This document shows, piece after piece, positions 50,783-60,672 of a stretch of DNA of 64,000 bases (its first letter is position 1; each line of letters opens with the position of its first letter). This DNA comes from Algoriphagus aquimarinus (GTDB lineage: Bacteria; Bacteroidota; Bacteroidia; Cytophagales; Cyclobacteriaceae). The notes beneath the pieces are model-generated. The model was not told where the DNA came from. It ran no database searches and saw only the letters and a list, made by a program, of their open reading frames with translations. The translations under genes and the position numbers were made by a program. The DNA is taken from the NCBI RefSeq assembly GCF_900112005.1, contig NZ_FOKK01000019.1:1-64000 (forward strand). Reading direction: 5' to 3'.

Positions 50783-53574
50783 CGAAGGAGTTGAATCGTT
50801 CCTTTCAAGCTTTGGTCTTTTTTGGCAGGATCGAGTACATCGAACACTACATTGCCAGAGTAATAATAAGTGCCAGCAGGTAAATCGTTGCCGTTTTTGT
50901 CTCTTCCATCCCATCGGATGTAGATGTCATTTTCAGAAGATTCAAGACTATTGTAGGAGAATACTTCCACTCCCCAACGGTTTACGATAAAGATATCTAC
51001 TCCTATAACGAACCTTGGACACATCGAGAATGGATTGTCAAAAGCCATATAGGTTTCGTTTATCCCATCACCATTCGGAGTAAATGCATTAGGCAGATTG
51101 TAGCTAGGGCAATTTTCTACGCAGACGATATTACTTGGCTCAGACTCATTGCCAGATCTATCTACCGCAGTGATGTAATAGCAACCACGGTAGGTGGCCA
51201 GGTCACGGATAGTGGTGGACAGATTCAGGGAAGAAACTGTTGCTATCAATTCAAACTGACTATCCTCGCCACTGGAAGTATAATACAATTTATACCCACT
51301 TAATTCATCATCGCATTCCCCTGAAAAGTCAGGAGTCCAGCTTAACTCATGCTCATAAGTGGTATTGCCACAAGGAATATCTGCTAGATAAGCGGAACAT
51401 TCAGGCCCTTCGAATGTCAATACTGGAGGACATGGCAAGCGGTTGTCATCAGGCTTAGCACATACGATTTGAGATTTGTTCTCCAAAGGATACACTAACC
51501 CAGCGACGTTGTAGGAGCCTTTTGTGATCACATAGTAGCAGTATTCAAGTTCCTTCTCTAGCGGAACACCATTGAAGCTACCGTCGTCCAGAAATTTGAA
51601 TCCACTGGTGGTGACATCCACTTCTGCGATTTTCACAAAAGTAGCGTCGTCCGCTGCTGCGGCATCTGTTCTGTTTCTGTAAACCTCATGCTTGTATTGA
51701 CTGAGAGAATTGTTCCAAGGAACGATGAATTCCCAATTCAGCTCAATGGCTTCGTTGATAATAGTGGGGTCGGCCCACACAGAAGAAGCTTTAGAGGAGG
51801 TGTCAATTTTTGTATTCCTATCAAGTAAGACGACTTCGTAATTGTACACTACATTTTGCGTGTTCAGTCCCGTGTCAGTGAAAAGTGTGTCAGAAGTGAC
51901 TCCCAACGATACCAATCCAGTATTTCCATTGAATCCAGTGCTTCGCAAAAGCTCATAAGTGTAAGGTCCTGGGAACTGCACTTTATCAATATCATAGGGA
52001 GGTGTCCATTTCACGAATATCTCTCCAGCTGTTGGATCAGTTTCTTCCACACTGACATTGGTGATGATTGGAACATCCACATCTATGGTCACACAGATTT
52101 CATCGGAAACGATGCTTTCGCCCGCTCGTGGGTTTGGATAAGCTGCTACTAGTCTATAGCAATAGGTGTTTCCAGGCGCCAAGCCATCTCCACCATTTAC
52201 ATCTAAGAAATTTAGCGTTTGCATGGTGGTAGTTCCGATCAATTCATACCCTGCTCGGATGCCTGTTTCACAGCTGTCAGGCTGATAAGGATCTGAATTG
52301 ATTCTTCTCCATATCTGCATTTCACTAGCTGAGTTCGCACATGCATATGGATCCCAATTCAGCTCTACCGTTCTACCAGGCATTTGCTCTATTTCATCGA
52401 AAACAGGCGGTGGGCCTACTACTTTGATGCGCCAAGTTTTAATATCTACTAAGGAAGGTCCGGAGGTAGGTTGATCTGAAATTCTTACCCGAACTTCATA
52501 TTCTCTTGCTCGCACATGATTACAGACTGTCTGCCAATCGAAGTTCACGATGCCTGGAGTAGGCTGGTAAGTGCTTTTTGGTGAATAGTTAGCAGGAGAA
52601 GTGGTTATTTCTATAGGTTCGCCAAAGACCTCAATTTTGATAGGGTCACCATCTGGGTCTTGACCTTGGATGATTTCTTCTATTTTAGTGCCTGCTACCA
52701 CACAAAGATCTGGGGGCAATATCAACTCGGGTCTTCTGTTATTCGAGTTTTCAATAATAATTTGCATATCTCGGACCACATAGCCTATGAGCACCCATTT
52801 CCCATCCAGCTTCCTATATTCATTGATTCTAAAGGCTACATTGAATTGCCCTGCGGTTCCGGGGGCATCCCAAATGAGATCCCCATTAACTGGATCCAAG
52901 GTTAAAAATGCTGGGGTGCTACCATCTTCTTGTTTGAAACTGAATTCAGGAGAAGCAGGGCTTCTATAGTTATTAACTGGACGTTGGAACTGCTGCTTAG
53001 GAATGTCCATAGAATAAGCTAAACTATCGCCATCTGGATCAAAAGCACCTGGATTGTGTATGTATCTGACGTTTACTGCACCATTGTCTACTGGCGGGAT
53101 TGTCAGAACAGGAGAGTTATTTACTCCTATAAAAGGGTCAATTGTAATAGTGGTTTCTACATAAAACGGCGTATCCACCGAATTATCCATATTCAGTGTT
53201 CGGTCATTTCTATTGAATTCCTGAAATCTGATCGTGTAAGTTCCAGGTCCTTGAAATGTATGAGAAATCACAAAGATGTTTTTCTCAATTTGATTACCCA
53301 AACTTATTACTGTACTGAATTGACTTTCAGTATTCAAACCATCTACAATTCTCCCATCTCCAAAATTGATTTCCCCTGGCCCGAAGATTACGTTTGATCG
53401 GGTATCTGTATACCCAACCACCGTGATTTTATAGGTAAGGTTTTGAACTGAAACCCGCTCAGCGATGATTTCACCTGCTCTAATGTGGGTAGCCCAAGCT
53501 TCGGAAATCCCGGCTACCAGGAAGATTAGAAAAAGTCCAAGGGTGATTTTAAGCTTCATATTGGTCAAGTTCAT
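50779..53574 (-). CDS. secreted multidomain protein with T9SS type B (CHU_C) C-terminal domain
   Basis: A 931-residue protein with a signal peptide; the ATG at 53574 or the one at 53559 (MKLKITLG) is possible. Cadherin/Ig-like regions come first (about 150-300; FDPDGDSLAYSMD, GQDPDGDPIKIEV), then several fibronectin type III-like repeats (WTPPYDIDKVQ, ELNWEFIVPWN, ELSWTPDFS) with cysteines. The last 90 residues (NAFTPNGDGINETY, VDIFIVNRWGVEVF, WDGRDKNGNDLPAGTYYY) are the gliding-motility-associated C-terminal domain that targets proteins to the type IX secretion system. It is likely a surface or adhesion protein. The overlap with the DCC gene downstream is unusual for this class. Confidence 0.92.
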   Translation of the reverse strand: MNLTNMKLKITLGLFLIFLVAGISEAWATHIRAGEIIAERVSVQNLTYKITVVGYTDTRSNVIFGPGEINFGDGRIVDGLNTESQFSTVISLGNQIEKNIFVISHTFQGPGTYTIRFQEFNRNDRTLNMDNSVDTPFYVETTITIDPFIGVNNSPVLTIPPVDNGAVNVRYIHNPGAFDPDGDSLAYSMDIPKQQFQRPVNNYRSPASPEFSFKQEDGSTPAFLTLDPVNGDLIWDAPGTAGQFNVAFRINEYRKLDGKWVLIGYVVRDMQIIIENSNNRRPELILPPDLCVVAGTKIEEIIQGQDPDGDPIKIEVFGEPIEITTSPANYSPKSTYQPTPGIVNFDWQTVCNHVRAREYEVRVRISDQPTSGPSLVDIKTWRIKVVGPPPVFDEIEQMPGRTVELNWDPYACANSASEMQIWRRINSDPYQPDSCETGIRAGYELIGTTTMQTLNFLDVNGGDGLAPGNTYCYRLVAAYPNPRAGESIVSDEICVTIDVDVPIITNVSVEETDPTAGEIFVKWTPPYDIDKVQFPGPYTYELLRSTGFNGNTGLVSLGVTSDTLFTDTGLNTQNVVYNYEVVLLDRNTKIDTSSKASSVWADPTIINEAIELNWEFIVPWNNSLSQYKHEVYRNRTDAAAADDATFVKIAEVDVTTSGFKFLDDGSFNGVPLEKELEYCYYVITKGSYNVAGLVYPLENKSQIVCAKPDDNRLPCPPVLTFEGPECSAYLADIPCGNTTYEHELSWTPDFSGECDDELSGYKLYYTSSGEDSQFELIATVSSLNLSTTIRDLATYRGCYYITAVDRSGNESEPSNIVCVENCPSYNLPNAFTPNGDGINETYMAFDNPFSMCPRFVIGVDIFIVNRWGVEVFSYNSLESSENDIYIRWDGRDKNGNDLPAGTYYYSGNVVFDVLDPAKKDQSLKGTIQLLR

Positions 53575-53859
53575 TTATAAGGAGAAATAGAATGTACGAA
53601 TTAATCCTCTTCTAAGGTTTTAGCTTACATCCTTTTCCTTTTACGAAATAAAGGGAAGTAAGGAGAAAATCCCCGCAAAATCAAACATTAAATCTGTACA
53701 CATTGTTAATTGACCATTAGAAGCACTGCATGTTGGTTTTTATTTAGAACCGATTAAAATAAGGCAAGTGTTTTTGAATGGATTGTTTGCTACCTCATCC
53801 ACACGTAAATTTGGCAGTAATAATCAAAGATTTCGTTCTAATCTAATCGCAAAAATTGT

Positions 53860-54540
53860 ATGAGCTGGGTTACAAAAACCTTGAGTAGCACAATAGGCAG
53901 GAAACTGATCATGGCATTGACCGGACTTTTCCTGATTCTATTTTTGACAGGTCACGTTGCAGGAAACTTGCAGTTGTTTAAGAGTGATGGTGGTGAGGCA
54001 TTTAATATTTATGCTCATTTCATGACTACTAATCCAGCGGTAAAACTGCTTTCTTACCTTACTTACATTTCCATCATTGGTCACGTAATCTTTTCTATCT
54101 GGCTTGGCAGTACAAATAGAGCTGCTCGTCCCATAGGATATGGCGTATCTACTCCGCCTTCTACCACTCTTTCTTCCCGTAACATGGGTATTTTGGGCAC
54201 ATTCATTTTGATCTTCATCGTGATACACATGCAGACTTTCTGGTATCAGATGCACTGGGGAGATGTTCCTTTCGTGACTTATGATGGTGTAGAATACAAG
54301 GATTTGTTCAGCATTGTGGCTTTTGCTTTCCAAAATGAACTGATGGTAATCGGATATGTAATAGCAATGGCTTTCTTGGGATTCCACCTTTCTCATGGAT
54401 TTGCCAGCGCATTCCAGACCTTAGGTTTGAATCATGCGAAATACTCGCCAGCAATTGCGCTGATCGGAAAAATCTACTGCATAGTGGTTCCGATCCTATT
54501 TGCCAGCATGCCAGTTTATATCTATTTCACACAGAGCTAA
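53860..54540 (+). CDS. sdhC: succinate dehydrogenase cytochrome b subunit
   Basis: A 226-residue integral membrane protein with five hydrophobic helices (about 20-40, 60-80, 105-127, 157-178, 197-220). It resembles the B-type subunit of Bacillus- or Bacteroides-type complex II, which binds two hemes. The conserved His residues lie in LTGHVAGNLQLF, SIIGHVIFSIW, IVIHMQTFWY and LGFHLSHGF. It anchors SdhA and SdhB and moves electrons to menaquinone. The operon order is sdhC-sdhA-sdhB, and there is no sdhD, as expected for this type. Confidence 0.93.
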   Translation: MSWVTKTLSSTIGRKLIMALTGLFLILFLTGHVAGNLQLFKSDGGEAFNIYAHFMTTNPAVKLLSYLTYISIIGHVIFSIWLGSTNRAARPIGYGVSTPPSTTLSSRNMGILGTFILIFIVIHMQTFWYQMHWGDVPFVTYDGVEYKDLFSIVAFAFQNELMVIGYVIAMAFLGFHLSHGFASAFQTLGLNHAKYSPAIALIGKIYCIVVPILFASMPVYIYFTQS

Positions 54541-54553
54541 TCAATAGTCCCCT

Positions 54554-56488
54554 ATGATACTAGATTCAAAATCCCCAATCGGACCTTTAGCCGAAAAGTG
54601 GACTAAACATAAGTTTAACAGTAAGCTGGTAAACCCAGCAAACAAAAGAAAATACGAGGTAATCGTAGTAGGTACCGGTCTTGCTGGGGCCTCTGCAGCT
54701 GCTTCTCTTGCAGAATTGGGCTATAAAGTGAAAGCTTTTTGCTTCCAGGATAGCCCTCGTCGTGCGCACTCTATCGCTGCACAAGGCGGGATCAATGCTG
54801 CGAAAAACTACCAAAATGACGGTGACTCGGTTTACAGACTTTTCTACGATACCATCAAAGGTGGAGATTATCGTTCCCGTGAATCCAATGTGTACCGTCT
54901 TGCAGAAGTTTCTGTAAATATCATTGACCAGTGCGTGGCGCAAGGTGTTCCTTTCGCCAGAGAATATGGTGGATTGCTTGCCAACCGTTCTTTCGGTGGA
55001 GCGCAGGTTTCCAGAACTTTCTACGCCAGAGGCCAAACTGGACAGCAGTTGCTTTTAGGAGCTTACTCTGCTTTGAGTCGTCAGGTAGCCAATGGTAAAG
55101 TGAAACTTTATCCTCGTACTGAAATGATGGACGTCGTGACTATCGACGGTCATGCAAGAGGTATTGTAACCAGAAACTTGATCACTGGAGCTATCGAAAC
55201 TCACGCTGCTCACGCGGTGCTATTGTGTACTGGTGGTTACGGAAACGTATTTTTCCTATCTACCAATGCAATGGGATCGAATGTGACCGCAGCTTGGAGA
55301 GCTCATAAGAAAGGTGCTTACTTCGCCAATCCTTGCTACACGCAGATTCACCCGACTTGTATTCCAGTGTCAGGAGATCATCAGTCCAAGTTGACGTTGA
55401 TGTCTGAATCACTGAGAAACGATGGTCGTGTTTGGGTGCCAAAGACAGTAGAGCTAGCGCAAAAGCTTCGCAAAGGAGAAATCAAGCCTAGAGATATCAA
55501 GGATGAGGACAGAGATTATTACTTGGAGAGAAAGTATCCTTCCTTCGGTAACTTGGTTCCTCGTGATGTGGCTTCCAGAAATGCGAAAGACGTTTGTGAT
55601 GAAAATCGTGGAGTAAACGAAACTGGCCAGGCTGTTTTCCTTGACTTCCGTGATGCCATCAATCGCGACAGCGAGGATGCGATCCGCGCGAGATACGGCA
55701 ACTTGTTTGACATGTATCAGCAGATCACTGGTGAGAATCCTTACCAGACTCCAATGAAAATATATCCAGCAGTTCACTACACTATGGGTGGGCTTTGGGT
55801 TGATTATAACTTATCTACTACTGTTCCTGGTCTTTATTCCTTGGGCGAGGCAAACTTCTCCGATCACGGAGCAAACAGATTGGGAGCTTCTGCTTTGATG
55901 CAAGGTTTGGCAGATGGATACTTCGTAGTTCCTTACACTATCGGCGATTATTTGGCACAAATAGGCCCTGCGCCAGTAGATGCGAATCATCCTGAATTTG
56001 CGAAAGCAGAAAAAGGAGTGAAGGATGCAATACAAAAATTGTTGAGTATCAACGGTACCAAAACGGTAGATCACTTCCATAAAGCATTGGGACATATCAT
56101 GTGGGAATACTGTGGTATGGCTAGAAATGCGGAAGGTTTGACGAAAGCAAAAGGCATGATTCAGGAACTTAGAAAAGAGTTCTGGAGAGATGTGAAAGTG
56201 CTTGGTGCAAACGAAGAATTGAACCAGACACTGGAGAAAGCTAGTCGAGTAGCTGATTTCTTAGAACTTGGCGAATTGATGGTAGACGATGCATTGAACA
56301 GATCTGAGTCTTGCGGTGGTCACTTCAGACTGGAGTCTCAAACTCCGGATGGAGAAGCATTGAGAGATGATGAGAACTTCGCTTATGCTGCCGCTTGGGA
56401 GTTTATGGCAGAGAATTCTCCTGAAACTCTCCACAAAGAGCCGCTCGTGTTTGAAAACGTGAAGTTGACTCAGAGATCCTACAAATAA
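54554..56488 (+). CDS. sdhA: succinate dehydrogenase/fumarate reductase flavoprotein subunit
   Basis: A 644-residue FAD subunit. The dinucleotide motif is VVGTGLAGASAAASLAELG (about 37-55); FAD is attached through His in RRAHSIAAQGGINAAK. The catalytic Arg and His lie in the HPTCIPVSGDH and RDVASRNAKD segments. HYTMGGLWVDYNL and SLGEANFSDHGANRLGASALMQGL complete the family pattern. It oxidises succinate to fumarate on the cytoplasmic side. The gene is 13 bases after sdhC and 30 before sdhB. Confidence 0.97.
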   Translation: MILDSKSPIGPLAEKWTKHKFNSKLVNPANKRKYEVIVVGTGLAGASAAASLAELGYKVKAFCFQDSPRRAHSIAAQGGINAAKNYQNDGDSVYRLFYDTIKGGDYRSRESNVYRLAEVSVNIIDQCVAQGVPFAREYGGLLANRSFGGAQVSRTFYARGQTGQQLLLGAYSALSRQVANGKVKLYPRTEMMDVVTIDGHARGIVTRNLITGAIETHAAHAVLLCTGGYGNVFFLSTNAMGSNVTAAWRAHKKGAYFANPCYTQIHPTCIPVSGDHQSKLTLMSESLRNDGRVWVPKTVELAQKLRKGEIKPRDIKDEDRDYYLERKYPSFGNLVPRDVASRNAKDVCDENRGVNETGQAVFLDFRDAINRDSEDAIRARYGNLFDMYQQITGENPYQTPMKIYPAVHYTMGGLWVDYNLSTTVPGLYSLGEANFSDHGANRLGASALMQGLADGYFVVPYTIGDYLAQIGPAPVDANHPEFAKAEKGVKDAIQKLLSINGTKTVDHFHKALGHIMWEYCGMARNAEGLTKAKGMIQELRKEFWRDVKVLGANEELNQTLEKASRVADFLELGELMVDDALNRSESCGGHFRLESQTPDGEALRDDENFAYAAAWEFMAENSPETLHKEPLVFENVKLTQRSYK

Positions 56489-56518
56489 ATTCAAGACTTT
56501 AATTCATAACTATATAGT

Positions 56519-57268
56519 ATGAAACTGACATTAAAAATATGGAGACAGAAGAACGCCAGCGATAAAGGCGGTTTTGTCACCTATCCAATAGATGGAATTT
56601 CCACTGACATGTCATTCCTAGAAATGATGGATGTCTTGAATGAGGAACTTGCTATCAAAGGACAAGATCCTGTGCACTTTGATCACGATTGCCGTGAAGG
56701 TATCTGTGGCATGTGCTCACTTTATATCAATGGTCATCCACACGGACCGCAGCAGACGACTACTTGTCAGCTTCACATGCGTACGTTCTCCGATGGGGAA
56801 ACGATTACGATCGAGCCATGGAGAGCAAAAGCCTTCCCAGTGGTAAAAGACCTAGTTGTAGATCGTGGTTCATTTGACAGAATCATCCAAGCGGGCGGAT
56901 ACGTGAATGTGAATACAGGTGGTGTACCGGATGCAAATGAGATTCCTATTCCTAAGAGAGTAGCTGATGAAGCCTTTGATTCGGCTACTTGTATCGGATG
57001 TGGAGCGTGTGTGGCAGCGTGTAAGAATGCTTCAGCAATGCTATTCACCTCTGCCAAAATCTCTCAGCTGGCAATGCTACCACAAGGTCAAGTGGAGCGT
57101 ATGTCCAGAGCAGAGAAGATGGTCGCTCAGATGGACGAGGAAGGTTTCGGAGCATGTACTAACACTGGTGCCTGCGAAGCAGAATGTCCTAAAGGAATCA
57201 GCCTGACAAACATCGCTCGAATGAACAGAGAGTATTTCTCTGCTTCGCTAAAGAGCGAAAATGTTTAA
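56519..57268 (+). CDS. sdhB: succinate dehydrogenase iron-sulfur subunit
   Basis: A 249-residue subunit with three clusters. The [2Fe-2S] cluster is held by C58, C63, C66 and C83 (CREGICGMC and TTTCQLHM). The second ligand set is C158, C161, C164, C168 (CIGCGACVAAC), and C213, C219, C223 (CTNTGACEAEC) complete the 3Fe/4Fe clusters. It links SdhA to SdhC. The sdh operon ends at the terminator at 57295-57320. Confidence 0.97.
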   Translation: MKLTLKIWRQKNASDKGGFVTYPIDGISTDMSFLEMMDVLNEELAIKGQDPVHFDHDCREGICGMCSLYINGHPHGPQQTTTCQLHMRTFSDGETITIEPWRAKAFPVVKDLVVDRGSFDRIIQAGGYVNVNTGGVPDANEIPIPKRVADEAFDSATCIGCGACVAACKNASAMLFTSAKISQLAMLPQGQVERMSRAEKMVAQMDEEGFGACTNTGACEAECPKGISLTNIARMNREYFSASLKSENV

Positions 57269-57294
57269 TTGAATTACGAATTCATAAAGAGTAT

Positions 57295-57320
57295 AAAAGC
57301 CGGCGAGAGTCGGCTTTTTT
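57295..57320 (+). terminator. terminator of the sdhCAB operon
   Basis: AAAAGCCG pairs with CGGCTTTT around an eight-base loop, running into T. Confidence 0.8.
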
Positions 57321-57378
57321 GGTTTAGAAGTCCAATAATATTGCAGATTTAAATATTTTAAATGTGATTTGAAAAAAA

Positions 57379-57969
57379 ATGAATATCAAGAAAAACTTAC
57401 TTACAGCCATTCTTTTGACAATCTGTTCACTCGGATTTGCTCAAGATTACAAACAAAATATTGCAGGTGAATTCACCGAATATTTAAACTCTATTGTGAA
57501 TATGGAATTTGAGAAATCAATGGGATATATCACACCTGAGTTTTTTGAGATTGTTCCAAAAGCCCAAATGATCCAATTAATGGAACAAACTTTCAATAAT
57601 CCTGCAATGGAGTTTGAAATCAAAAACCCTAAAATTTTAGCAATTGATGTTGTTCAAAATATAGAAGATAAATATTATTCTCTGCTGACCTATTCGAATC
57701 AGATGGATATAAAAATGAAAAGTGAAGAAGAAACTGAGGATGAAAAGAAAATGAGATTGAATTTGTTGAAAGTCTCATTTGAACAAACATTTGGTATAGA
57801 CAATGTGAAATACAATGAAGAGACTGAATTTTTTGAAATCCAATCTCAAAAAGAGGTTTACGCGATTTCAATAAATGGAGAAACAGATTGGAAATTTTTA
57901 GTAATTGAGAAAAATCAAAAAGTGATTTTAGAGAAAATATTACCCAAAGAACTTTCTGAAAAAATATAA
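57379..57969 (+). CDS. exported hypothetical protein
   Basis: A 196-residue protein with a signal peptide (MNIKKNLLTAILLTICSLGFAQ). The mature part is strongly acidic and helical (NMEFEKSMGYITPEFFEIV, EEETEDEKKMRLNLLKVSFEQ). No family recognised. It reads like a small periplasmic NTF2/DUF4019-type fold by its length and pattern, but that is a weak impression. It has lower GC than the sdh genes beside it. It stands directly before the truncated HD-gene copy (57989-58165), 19 bases after its stop. Confidence 0.6.
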   Translation: MNIKKNLLTAILLTICSLGFAQDYKQNIAGEFTEYLNSIVNMEFEKSMGYITPEFFEIVPKAQMIQLMEQTFNNPAMEFEIKNPKILAIDVVQNIEDKYYSLLTYSNQMDIKMKSEEETEDEKKMRLNLLKVSFEQTFGIDNVKYNEETEFFEIQSQKEVYAISINGETDWKFLVIEKNQKVILEKILPKELSEKI

Positions 57970-57988
57970 AAATCCCACAACCCTGAAA

Positions 57989-58165
57989 ATGAACCCAGCC
58001 AATCTATTACAGCAAGTTGCTTTCATAAAAGAAATCGACAAGTTGAAATACATTCAGCGCAAAACTCGGTTGTTCAACAGCGACAGACTAGAAAATGATG
58101 CTGAGCATAGTTGGCATTTGGCGATGATGACCATTGCTTTGACTGAGAATCCAGACTTATATTAG
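57989..58165 (+). pseudogene. truncated 5' copy of the HD-domain gene
   Basis: This 58-codon frame (ATG at 57989, TAG at 58163-58165) reads nearly the same as the first 50 residues of the intact HD-domain protein at 60073-60672, including MNPANLLQQVAFIKEIDKLK and RLENDAEHSWHLAMMTI. At residue 50 it loses likeness gradually and stops. Only the first metal-binding His region is kept; the H-D pair that follows in the intact gene is missing, so it cannot work as an enzyme. The two copies flank the FAD oxidoreductase gene. Confidence 0.88.
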
Positions 58166-58224
58166 CTCTGATTTATACATTCAGTATTTTGGCGTAAACT
58201 TAAGAGCAACTCAATTTAGCATCA

Positions 58225-59955
58225 ATGAAAGTATCAAAAACAATAACTACAGTTCTCCTATTAATCATCATCGGTCTTGCGTCTTGTGATACCAAAAACA
58301 GCGTGGGCGATAAAACTAAAGAGGGGCAAAAATCTGCAGATGTTGTGATTTACGGAGGAACTTCTGCAGGTGTATCTGCTGCCATTCAATCGGCAAGACT
58401 GGGGAAGTCTGTTATACTTATTGAACCAAGCAATCGCTTAGGCGGGCTTACCACTGGTGGTCTTGGGCAGACTGATATTGGGAATAAGCAGGTAGTTGGA
58501 GGAATAGCCCGGGAATTTTACAGAAATATAAAATCTCATTACCAGGATTCGACCAATTGGGTTTGGCAAGCTAGATCAGACTACATCGATGGCGGGCAAA
58601 CGCGCTCAGGCAAGGAAGAAGATTCAATGTGGACTTTTGAGCCATCCGCAGCGCTGCAAGTATATCACGATATGATCAAGGACCTTGACATTACTATTGT
58701 CTATAAGCAGCGGCTGAATAGATCTACTGGTGTAGCGAAAGTTAATAACGCCATTAAATCCATTACCATGGAATCGGGGGAAACTTACCATGGGAAAGTT
58801 TTTATGGATGCGACCTATGAGGGAGATCTTTTGGCAAGCGCAGGAGTCTCTTATACAGTAGGCAGAGAGTCTAATTCTCAATACGGAGAAACGTTGAACG
58901 GTGTGCAGGCCAACGATAAGAGTGAGGCACTTCTTGGGACAGTTTCTAATAATAGTGTTTACCATAATTTCATCGATGGAGTGGATCCGTACATTGTCGA
59001 AGGAGATTCTACAAGCGGGCTTCTGCCTTTCATTACTGAAGGTGGACCTGGAATAGATGGACAAGGTGACAATCGTATTCAGGCTTACTGCTTTCGAATG
59101 ACCCTGACTGACCATCCAGACAATCGAATACCTTTTGCGAAACCTGAGAATTACAAGGAACTGGACTATGAGTTGCTATTTCGTAATTATGAAGCGGCAG
59201 ATGGTCCAATTGAAGAAATGTATTCGTATGGTGATCCCTTGGTTCCTTGGATCAATTCAGCTATGCCCAACCGCAAAACGGACACGAACAACCAAAAGGG
59301 TTTTTCAACTGATTTTATCGGGCAAAACTGGGACTATCCAGAAGCATCCTACGAAGAACGTGAGGAGATTATAGAGCGCCATCGGCACTATCAGCAAGGG
59401 CTCATGTGGACCTTGGCCTATCATCCTCGTATTCCAGTAAAAGTAAGAGAGAAGGTGTCGCAATGGGGAACTTGCAAAGATGAATATGAGCGTGAAGACG
59501 GCTGGCAGCAACAGTTGTATATAAGAGAAGCTAGACGCATGATCAGTGATTATGTAATGACTCAAAAAAACTGCGAAGGTATTGAGCTAGTCAACGATCC
59601 AATAGGAATGGCAGCCTATGGAATGGATTCCCATCAGGTGAAGCGTTATGTGAATTCCGATGGGTATGTATCGAATGAGGGAAATGTAGAAGCTCATGTT
59701 AAGGCTCCTTTTCCAATAAGTTATCGTTCTATTGTTCCGAAAAAAGAGGAATGTTCTAATCTGCTGATTCCTATCTGTCTCAGTGCGTCACATATTGCAT
59801 TTGGGTCGATTCGCATGGAACCAGTTTTTATGGTGCTGGGTCAAAGTTCTGCTGTGATTGCTAGTCTGGCAATTGATGAAAATAAGCCAGTTCAAGACAT
59901 AGAGTACCCTAAGATAAGAGAGCACTTGATCCGACTAGACCAAGTATTGGAATAG
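58225..59955 (+). CDS. FAD-dependent oxidoreductase lipoprotein (FAD_oxidored family)
   Basis: A 576-residue protein with a lipobox (GLASC, C21). The Rossmann motif is VVIYGGTSAGVSAAIQSARLG (about 40-60), followed by SNRLGGLTTGGLGQTD, the signature of the FAD_oxidored (PF12831-like) family. VFMDATYEGDLLASAGVSYTVGRES near 192-216 is the second family block. It is exported and membrane anchored, so it should act outside the cytoplasm; relatives are found in sugar-polymer degradation loci. Here it is alone, between the truncated and the intact HD-gene copy. Confidence 0.87.
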   Translation: MKVSKTITTVLLLIIIGLASCDTKNSVGDKTKEGQKSADVVIYGGTSAGVSAAIQSARLGKSVILIEPSNRLGGLTTGGLGQTDIGNKQVVGGIAREFYRNIKSHYQDSTNWVWQARSDYIDGGQTRSGKEEDSMWTFEPSAALQVYHDMIKDLDITIVYKQRLNRSTGVAKVNNAIKSITMESGETYHGKVFMDATYEGDLLASAGVSYTVGRESNSQYGETLNGVQANDKSEALLGTVSNNSVYHNFIDGVDPYIVEGDSTSGLLPFITEGGPGIDGQGDNRIQAYCFRMTLTDHPDNRIPFAKPENYKELDYELLFRNYEAADGPIEEMYSYGDPLVPWINSAMPNRKTDTNNQKGFSTDFIGQNWDYPEASYEEREEIIERHRHYQQGLMWTLAYHPRIPVKVREKVSQWGTCKDEYEREDGWQQQLYIREARRMISDYVMTQKNCEGIELVNDPIGMAAYGMDSHQVKRYVNSDGYVSNEGNVEAHVKAPFPISYRSIVPKKEECSNLLIPICLSASHIAFGSIRMEPVFMVLGQSSAVIASLAIDENKPVQDIEYPKIREHLIRLDQVLE

Positions 59956-60072
59956 AAATTAGATACTGCACTAGTGAATAGGAAGTATTAAAACATGTCT
60001 TATTCCAATCGTTAGTGGAACTTTAAACAGACTTCACCCCTCAATAAAATTCCCAACAAGATTTATAGACCA

Positions 60073-60672
60073 ATGAACCCAGCCAATCTACTACAACAAG
60101 TAGCTTTCATAAAAGAAATAGACAAGTTGAAATACATTCAGCGCAAGACCAAATTATTCAATAGCGATAGACTCGAAAATGATGCTGAACATAGTTGGCA
60201 TTTGGCGATGATGACCATTGTACTGGCAGAGCATTCGGACAAGCCAATTGATGTGCTGAAGGTGGTGAAAATGGTGCTAATCCACGACATCGTGGAGATT
60301 GATGCTGGTGACACGTTTATATATGATACTACAAAAAACCATACGAATACAGAAGAAGAACTTCTTGCCGCAAAGCGAATTTTTGGACTTTTACCGACAG
60401 CGCAAGCAGAAGAGTTTATAGCCGTTTGGGAAGAGTTTGAAGCCGGAGAGACCGATGAAGCAAAATTCGCAAAAGCCATGGACAGGTTTGAACCCTTGCT
60501 ACAAAACACCTCCAATAATGGTGGGACTTGGGCGGAATTTGATGTTCCTTATCAAAAAGTTTACGACAAGAAAAAAGCAATTAAGCAGGGTTCAGAATCA
60601 ATCTGGAACTATGCGGAGAACTTGATTAACGAAAGTGTGGAGAAGGGGATTCTAAGGAAGGAAAGTGAATAA
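60073..60672 (+). CDS. HD-domain phosphohydrolase (YfbR-like)
   Basis: A 199-residue protein of the HD_3/YfbR group, which removes phosphate from 5'-deoxynucleotides or related compounds. H40 (in DAEHSWH), H71-D72 (MVLIHDIVEIDAGD), and a later Asp near 137 make the metal site. The length and the DAGDTF motif are typical. Upstream sequence and frame differ from those of the truncated copy at 57989, so the duplication covers mainly the first 150 bases. It is not followed by an obvious terminator. Confidence 0.9.
   Translation: MNPANLLQQVAFIKEIDKLKYIQRKTKLFNSDRLENDAEHSWHLAMMTIVLAEHSDKPIDVLKVVKMVLIHDIVEIDAGDTFIYDTTKNHTNTEEELLAAKRIFGLLPTAQAEEFIAVWEEFEAGETDEAKFAKAMDRFEPLLQNTSNNGGTWAEFDVPYQKVYDKKKAIKQGSESIWNYAENLINESVEKGILRKESE

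Noticed and set aside
50783..50914. N-terminal extension of the DCC-family protein
   Set aside because: It is a shadow of the secreted protein's coding sequence; the family motif begins just after the ATG at 50782.
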